A DNA stretch of 6,542 bases from Achromobacter sp. GTDB lineage: Bacteria; Pseudomonadota; Gammaproteobacteria; Burkholderiales; Burkholderiaceae_B. The notes beneath the pieces were generated by a model. That model had not been told where the DNA came from, did no database searches, and saw nothing but the letters and a program-made list of their open reading frames with translations. Made by a program: the position numbers and the translations under genes. The stretch lies in assembly GCA_003454835.1 (NCBI GenBank), contig DMTA01000410.1, forward strand, positions 1 through 6,542, read 5' to 3'. Positions 1-6,542 of the stretch are shown here, piece by piece (the stretch's first letter is position 1; each line of letters starts with the position of its first letter).

Positions 1-1463
1 TCATCGGCGTGGACGGCGCGGTGCTGGGCCTGGGCGCCTTCCGCGCCATGTCCGCCGCAGCGGCCACGTCCGGCGCCGTGCTGGAAATCCGCGAAGACCT
101 GCTGGATGACGTCTGGGCCGACCGCGCCGGCCTGCCGGACGCCAAGATCTACGAACACGTCGCGCCAGAAGCCTGCGTGACCCGCGCCGACAAGTTGGCC
201 CAGGTCCGCGACGCGATGCGCAAGCACGGCGCGGACGTGCATTTCATCTGCACGCTCGACGACATCGCCTGGCTGTTCAACCTGCGCGGCGCCGACGTCG
301 ACTACAACCCCGTCTTCGTCGGGCACGCGCTGATCGGCCTGGACCACGCCACGCTGTTCGTGGCCGATGGCAAGATCGACGGCGACCTGCGCGCCATCCT
401 TGCTGCCGACGGCGTCGAAGTGGCGGACTATGCCCAGGCGGCGGACGCGCTCGCCTCGCTGGAGCGGGACCAGAAGCTGCTGATCGATCCGGCCCGCGTC
501 ACCTGCGGCGTGTTCCATGCCATGGACCCGGCCGTGCCGCGCGTGGAAGCCATCAACCCATCCACGTTGCTCAAGTCGCGCAAGACCGACGCGGAGCTGG
601 CCAACGTGCGCCAGGCGATGGCGCAGGACGGCGCCGCGCTGTGCGAATTCTTCGCCTGGTTCGAAGGCGCGCTAGGCAAGGAAGCCATTACCGAACTGAC
701 CATCGACGATCAGATCACGGCCGCCCGCGCGCGACGTCCCGCCTACGTCTGCCCCAGCTTTGCCACCATTGCGGGCTTCAACGCCAACGGCGCCATGCCG
801 CATTACCGCGCCACGCCCGAATCGCACGCCACGATCGAGGGCGACGGCCTGCTGCTCATCGACTCGGGCGGCCAGTACCGGGGCGGCACCACCGACATCA
901 CGCGCGTGGTGGCGGTGGGCACGCCCAGCGCGGACCAGAAGGTCGACTTCACGCTGGTGCTCAAGGGCATGATCGCGCTGTCGCGCGCCTCGTTCCCGCG
1001 CGGCACGCCGTCGCCGATGCTGGACGCCATTGCACGCGCGCCCATCTGGGAAGGCGGCGCGGAATACGGCCATGGCACCGGTCACGGCGTGGGCTATTTC
1101 CTGAACGTGCACGAAGGCCCGCAGGTCATTTCCTACCGCGCGATGCCGGGCCCGCACACGGCCATGGAGCCGGGCATGATCACGTCCAACGAGCCGGGCA
1201 TTTACCGTCCGGGCCGCTGGGGCGTGCGCATCGAGAACCTGGTCGCCAACCGCAGCTGGCTGACCTCGGAGCTGGGCGAATTCCTTTGCTTTGAAACGTT
1301 GACGATGTGCCCGATCGATACGCGCTGCATCGAACCTTCGCTGATGCGCGAGGACGAGATCGACTGGCTGAACGACTATCACAAGACGGTGTTCGAGCGC
1401 CTGTCGCCGCTGGTCGAGGGCGAGGCGCTGGCGTGGCTGACGCTGCGTTGCGCGGCCATCTGA
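1..1463 (+). CDS. Xaa-Pro aminopeptidase, long APP1-like M24B type (5' end outside window)
   Basis: Cytosolic metallopeptidase that removes the N-terminal residue from peptides with proline at position 2. The frame is open from base 3 and runs off the left edge, so the GTG at 9 is an internal valine (IGVDGAVLGLG), not the start. About 486 residues are visible of a family usually near 600, so roughly 110 N-terminal residues are missing. Counting from the codon at 9, the order is: tail of the first creatinase-like domain, a second creatinase-like domain (about 59-205), the pita-bread M24 catalytic domain (about 200-420), and an M24 C-terminal extension (about 424-484). The five metal ligands are visible as D285 and D296 (LLIDSGG, TTDITR), H359 (GHGTGHGVG), E395 (SNEPGIY) and E409 (GVRIEN). 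H265, H355 and H368 match the accessory histidines of human XPNPEP1. The enzyme looks intact and active. The C-terminal extension separates it from the shorter E. coli PepP type, so I give no symbol. The next gene converges on it. Confidence 0.95.
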   Translation, partial: IGVDGAVLGLGAFRAMSAAAATSGAVLEIREDLLDDVWADRAGLPDAKIYEHVAPEACVTRADKLAQVRDAMRKHGADVHFICTLDDIAWLFNLRGADVDYNPVFVGHALIGLDHATLFVADGKIDGDLRAILAADGVEVADYAQAADALASLERDQKLLIDPARVTCGVFHAMDPAVPRVEAINPSTLLKSRKTDAELANVRQAMAQDGAALCEFFAWFEGALGKEAITELTIDDQITAARARRPAYVCPSFATIAGFNANGAMPHYRATPESHATIEGDGLLLIDSGGQYRGGTTDITRVVAVGTPSADQKVDFTLVLKGMIALSRASFPRGTPSPMLDAIARAPIWEGGAEYGHGTGHGVGYFLNVHEGPQVISYRAMPGPHTAMEPGMITSNEPGIYRPGRWGVRIENLVANRSWLTSELGEFLCFETLTMCPIDTRCIEPSLMREDEIDWLNDYHKTVFERLSPLVEGEALAWLTLRCAAI

Positions 1464-1497
1464 CGTTGCATTGATGCCGGCGGCGCCGGCGCAAAGC

Positions 1498-1533
1498 AAA
1501 AGGCCACGACGCAAGACGCCGTGGCCTTTTTTT
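1498..1533. terminator. Intrinsic terminator, probably bidirectional, between convergent genes
   Basis: An 11-bp perfect stem (1498-1508 pairing with 1520-1530, AAAAGGCCACG with CGTGGCCTTTT) encloses an 11-base loop and is followed by a run of seven T (1527-1533). It lies 35 bases after the peptidase stop. The left arm begins with four A, which read as T on the minus strand. The same hairpin can therefore stop transcripts of the membrane protein gene ending at 1552. A second GC-only inverted repeat (1476-1490, GCCGGC-GGC-GCCGGC) sits just upstream and may add to the effect. Confidence 0.88.
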
Positions 1534-1551
1534 CATGGCGCGCCGCTGCGG

Positions 1552-2550
1552 CTATCGCGCCGATCCGCCTTGATTGCGGTAGAGCATGCGCGTGGCCACC
1601 AGACAACCCAGCGACAGCAATGCGCCGTAGGCCAGCAGCGTCAGGGCAGCGGCCGCCGGTGATTGGGCGGCCCATGCCAGCTGCTCCCAGGTCATGGACT
1701 TGAGGATGATGAGGCCGGCGCCCAGACCCAGCACCTGCGCGAACCAGAACGCAAGACTGCCCAGCGCCACGGCCCGGCTGCTGCCGGCGTATTCGAAGGA
1801 GCGGGGCAGCACCTTCAGGCACACGATCGTGAGCAGCGCCAGCAGCACGACGGGCAACACCCAATAGCCCAGCGCGTATTCGGCCCATCCTGCTTCCAGC
1901 GTGTGCATCTGCAGAAAGCCGCCGAGCATGATGGAGAAGCTGGTCTGCCAGATCAGGACGGTCAGGCCGCAGATCAACGCCACATGCCGCCGGGTCAGCG
2001 TGATGCCGGCGCCGGGGCCGGTGGGGCCCGCCGTCCACGCGGCAATGCGCAGCGCCACCCAGATGCCGATGACCTCCAGCACGATGGTGACGGCGCGGAT
2101 CATCAGGTTGATGGCGATGGACCGGCCCACGATGCCCAGGCCGAATGCTTCCTCGAGCCAGGAGCCGCTCTTGAGCGCGCCGATCATGAGCACGTTCTGC
2201 GCCATGCCCACGCCGCTGGACAGGCACAGCGTGTAGAGCGCCTGCAGGGCCAGGAACGTCGCCAGCATCCTGCCGGGCTGATTCACGGTCGCGGCATCGT
2301 GCCGGGCGAGCCACTGGCGCGTCGCGCACCAGGCTGCCAGGCCGACGATCAGCAGGGTCGACACCAGGTTGGCCAGCAGCGGGGCCAGCACCGGCGGCTG
2401 CATGTAGCTTGCTCGGATCTGGTCCCCATAGGGCAGCGGCGTCATCAACGTGTAGGCCTGCGCCAGCACGGTATAAGCCAGCCGCAGCAAAACGGCGGCG
2501 ACAGCGATGCGCCAGGCAAGGGAATAGGCAGGACGGGTGGAGTCGGTCAT
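1552..2550 (-). CDS. Multi-pass inner-membrane protein of unknown function (332 aa)
   Basis: I do not recognise the family. The product is strongly hydrophobic, with about eight likely membrane segments near residues 13-34, 53-75, 95-115, 139-172 (long, possibly two), 189-213, 226-247, 259-284 and 299-323. Short charged or proline/glycine-rich loops lie between them (for example around 76-94 and 173-188). There is no cleavable signal peptide, no ATPase or catalytic motif, and no clear transporter signature. I chose the ATG at 2550 (MTDSTRPAYS) because a short polar start followed directly by a membrane segment is normal for such proteins. The frame stays open upstream to 2742, but that extension is Arg/Cys-rich and would overlap the pyrG -10 box. 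No clear Shine-Dalgarno precedes 2550, so the start is moderately certain. A weak TATTTT at 2606-2601 (minus strand) could be its -10. The gene is convergent with the peptidase gene and divergent from pyrG, so it is probably transcribed alone. Confidence 0.82.
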   Translation of the reverse strand: MTDSTRPAYSLAWRIAVAAVLLRLAYTVLAQAYTLMTPLPYGDQIRASYMQPPVLAPLLANLVSTLLIVGLAAWCATRQWLARHDAATVNQPGRMLATFLALQALYTLCLSSGVGMAQNVLMIGALKSGSWLEEAFGLGIVGRSIAINLMIRAVTIVLEVIGIWVALRIAAWTAGPTGPGAGITLTRRHVALICGLTVLIWQTSFSIMLGGFLQMHTLEAGWAEYALGYWVLPVVLLALLTIVCLKVLPRSFEYAGSSRAVALGSLAFWFAQVLGLGAGLIILKSMTWEQLAWAAQSPAAAALTLLAYGALLSLGCLVATRMLYRNQGGSAR

Positions 2551-2721
2551 CAGCGCGAGGGCGAAGAACGGAGGGCGCAGCCGGGGAAGGCAGCGGGCGA
2601 AAAATAGGGTGCGACCATAGCATGACCGCATGGCGCGCCTCGCAGCGTTGCCTTGCCGAGTGCAGCCAATTGTTACCCGCACTGCGCTAGGGGAAAACCC
2701 AAACAAGTTGCGTCGCCCGGC

Positions 2722-4424
<1,703 letters not shown>

Positions 4425-4483
4425 TGCGGGTCCGCGGTCCTGAGTTCCGTAAGCGGATCCTCGGGGCCGCGGGCCGATTCCCC

Positions 4484-4512
4484 AGCGCCGCCCTATACGG
4501 CGGCGCTTCTTT
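4484..4512 (+). terminator. Intrinsic terminator downstream of pyrG
   Basis: A 9-bp perfect stem (AGCGCCGCC at 4484-4492 with GGCGGCGCT at 4499-4507) has a 6-base loop (CTATAC) and is followed by the T-rich tract TTCTTTC (4507-4513). It starts 60 bases after the pyrG stop. The T-run is interrupted by one C, so termination may be incomplete. The 59 bases before it are very GC-rich and contain a small inverted repeat (TCCG-TAAG-CGGA, 4446-4457) of no evident role. Confidence 0.8.
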
Positions 4513-4627
4513 CGGATACAACCGATTAGCATCGGATATGCGTCGCCCGTGCGCCTTGCGCGACACTGGCGGCGGCGCCGTATCCGGCGTCAGCCCCCAT
4601 CCAACGCAACTGCTCTGAAGGAACCCC
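4513..4627 (+). promoter_or_regulatory. Spacer and leader before the DUF1330-eno unit, with ribosome binding site
   Basis: This spacer should contain the promoter for the DUF1330-eno unit, because a terminator lies just upstream. No hexamer pair is convincing. Candidates are TAGCAT (4528-4533) and TATCCG (4581-4586, with TTGCGC at 4556-4561 and a long 19-base spacing). A short perfect inverted repeat, CCGAT-TAGC-ATCGG (4522-4535), could be an operator half-site pair or a small hairpin. The ribosome binding site is clear: GAAGGAA at 4617-4623, 4 bases before the ATG at 4628. It is among the best Shine-Dalgarno sequences in the window and fixes that start. Confidence 0.45.
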
Positions 4628-6203
<1,576 letters not shown>

Positions 6204-6211
6204 TAAGAAGC

Positions 6212-6238
6212 GCGGCCCCGGCATCTTGCCCGGGCCGC
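6212..6238 (+). other. GC-rich hairpin between eno and ftsB, lacking a U-tract
   Basis: The arms GCGGCCC (6212-6218) and GGGCCGC (6232-6238) pair perfectly. A C/C mismatch and three more base pairs (GGC with GCC) then close a 5-base loop (ATCTT). The bases after it, ATCCACGCC, are not T-rich, so this is not a classical intrinsic terminator. It may protect the 3' end of eno mRNA, attenuate readthrough, or mark a processing point between eno and ftsB. The structure is certain on paper; the function is inference. Confidence 0.5.
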
Positions 6239-6269
6239 ATCCACGCCACGACAGTTGAGGTTCCCGCGT

Positions 6270-6542
6270 ATGCGCCTGTTGTTCCTGGTGCTGTTCGTGC
6301 TGCTAGGCCTGATCCAATACCCGCTTTGGTTGGGTAAGGGCGGCTGGTTCAAGGTCTGGGATCTGCAACGTCAGGTGGCCGAGCAGCGCGAGACCAATGA
6401 AGGCCTGCGCGCGCGCAACGCCGCCCTTGAGGCCGAAGTGCGGGATCTGGAAGGCGGATCCGGCGCCATCGAAGAGCGGGCGCGTGGCGAACTGGGCATG
6501 ATGCGGGACGGCGAAGTGTTCGTGCACATCCTGCCCCAGAAT
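6270..6542 (+). CDS. ftsB: Cell division protein FtsB (3' end outside window)
   Basis: Bitopic divisome protein that forms the FtsQ-FtsB-FtsL complex and helps activate septal peptidoglycan synthesis by FtsWI. The visible 91 residues show a very short cytoplasmic tip (MR), one membrane segment (about 3-20, [18 protein letters not shown]), a periplasmic GKGGW turn (22-26), and a heptad-like coiled coil (about 29-62, rich in L, E, Q and R). The conserved motif [19 protein letters not shown] follows at 67-85. All of this matches the family. The frame is still open at the last base, so the C-terminus is missing; the usual length is about 90-125 residues, so little may be lost. A ribosome binding site TTGAGG lies at 6255-6260, 9 bases before the ATG. 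There is no clear promoter in the 66 bases after eno, so readthrough from eno is likely. The eno-ftsB linkage is common in betaproteobacteria. Confidence 0.93.
   Translation, partial: MRLLFLVLFVLLGLIQYPLWLGKGGWFKVWDLQRQVAEQRETNEGLRARNAALEAEVRDLEGGSGAIEERARGELGMMRDGEVFVHILPQN

Noticed and set aside
672..1514. A 280-codon minus-strand open frame inside the peptidase gene and running into the terminator.
   Set aside because: It overlaps the metal-binding core of a clearly recognised peptidase and has an Arg/Ala-rich composition with no plausible start signal.
2601..2606. TATTTT on the minus strand as the -10 of the membrane protein gene.
   Set aside because: Only four of six positions match and no -35 is visible at a proper distance. 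It is mentioned with the gene but not listed as a promoter.
1663..2607. A 314-codon plus-strand open frame opposite the membrane protein gene.
   Set aside because: Its product is Gln/His/Arg/Gly-rich and featureless, whereas the minus strand gives clean alternating hydrophobic segments typical of a real membrane protein.
2670..2698. TTGTTA at 2670-2675 as the -35 of pyrG.
   Set aside because: It is 46 bases from the TATAAT, and no -10-like hexamer lies at a normal spacing after it.

Overview
This is a GC-rich, densely coded chromosomal window from a betaproteobacterium. The Burkholderiales family Alcaligenaceae (Bordetella/Achromobacter-like) fits best. This rests on the strong G/C preference at third codon positions, the enolase and CTP synthase sequence style, and the linkage of pyrG, a DUF1330 gene, eno and ftsB. 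Genus-level placement is inference from memory and was not searched. I see no tRNA, rRNA, insertion sequence, prophage, CRISPR array or other sign of horizontal transfer.

Layout. The left edge (1-1463, + strand) holds the C-terminal four fifths of a cytosolic Xaa-Pro aminopeptidase of the long, eukaryote-like M24B type, with its metal ligands intact. It converges on a minus-strand gene (2550-1552) for an unrecognised membrane protein with about eight membrane segments. A strong hairpin with A and T tracts (1498-1533) separates the two genes and probably terminates transcription both ways. A divergent intergenic region of 221 bases follows, with a perfect TATAAT -10 box that probably serves pyrG (2772-4424). 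A second intrinsic terminator (4484-4512) closes pyrG. After a spacer come a small DUF1330 gene (4628-4912), eno (4917-6203, only 4 bases later) and, after a 66-base gap, ftsB (6270 to the right edge, cut off). FtsB is easily missed because its frame has no stop inside the window.

How the genes fit together. The right half is core metabolism and growth: CTP synthesis for nucleic acids and phospholipids, the 2-phosphoglycerate to phosphoenolpyruvate step of glycolysis, and a divisome scaffold protein. DUF1330-eno looks like a tightly coupled transcription unit. ftsB may be read from the same unit, because the hairpin after eno lacks a U-tract. The peptidase is a housekeeping peptide-degradation enzyme with no evident link to the rest.

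I looked for an undescribed system and found none that the sequence supports. The open questions are the unassigned membrane protein, the role of the DUF1330 protein locked to enolase, the absence of kdsA from the interval where several betaproteobacteria carry it, and a few regulatory hairpins.
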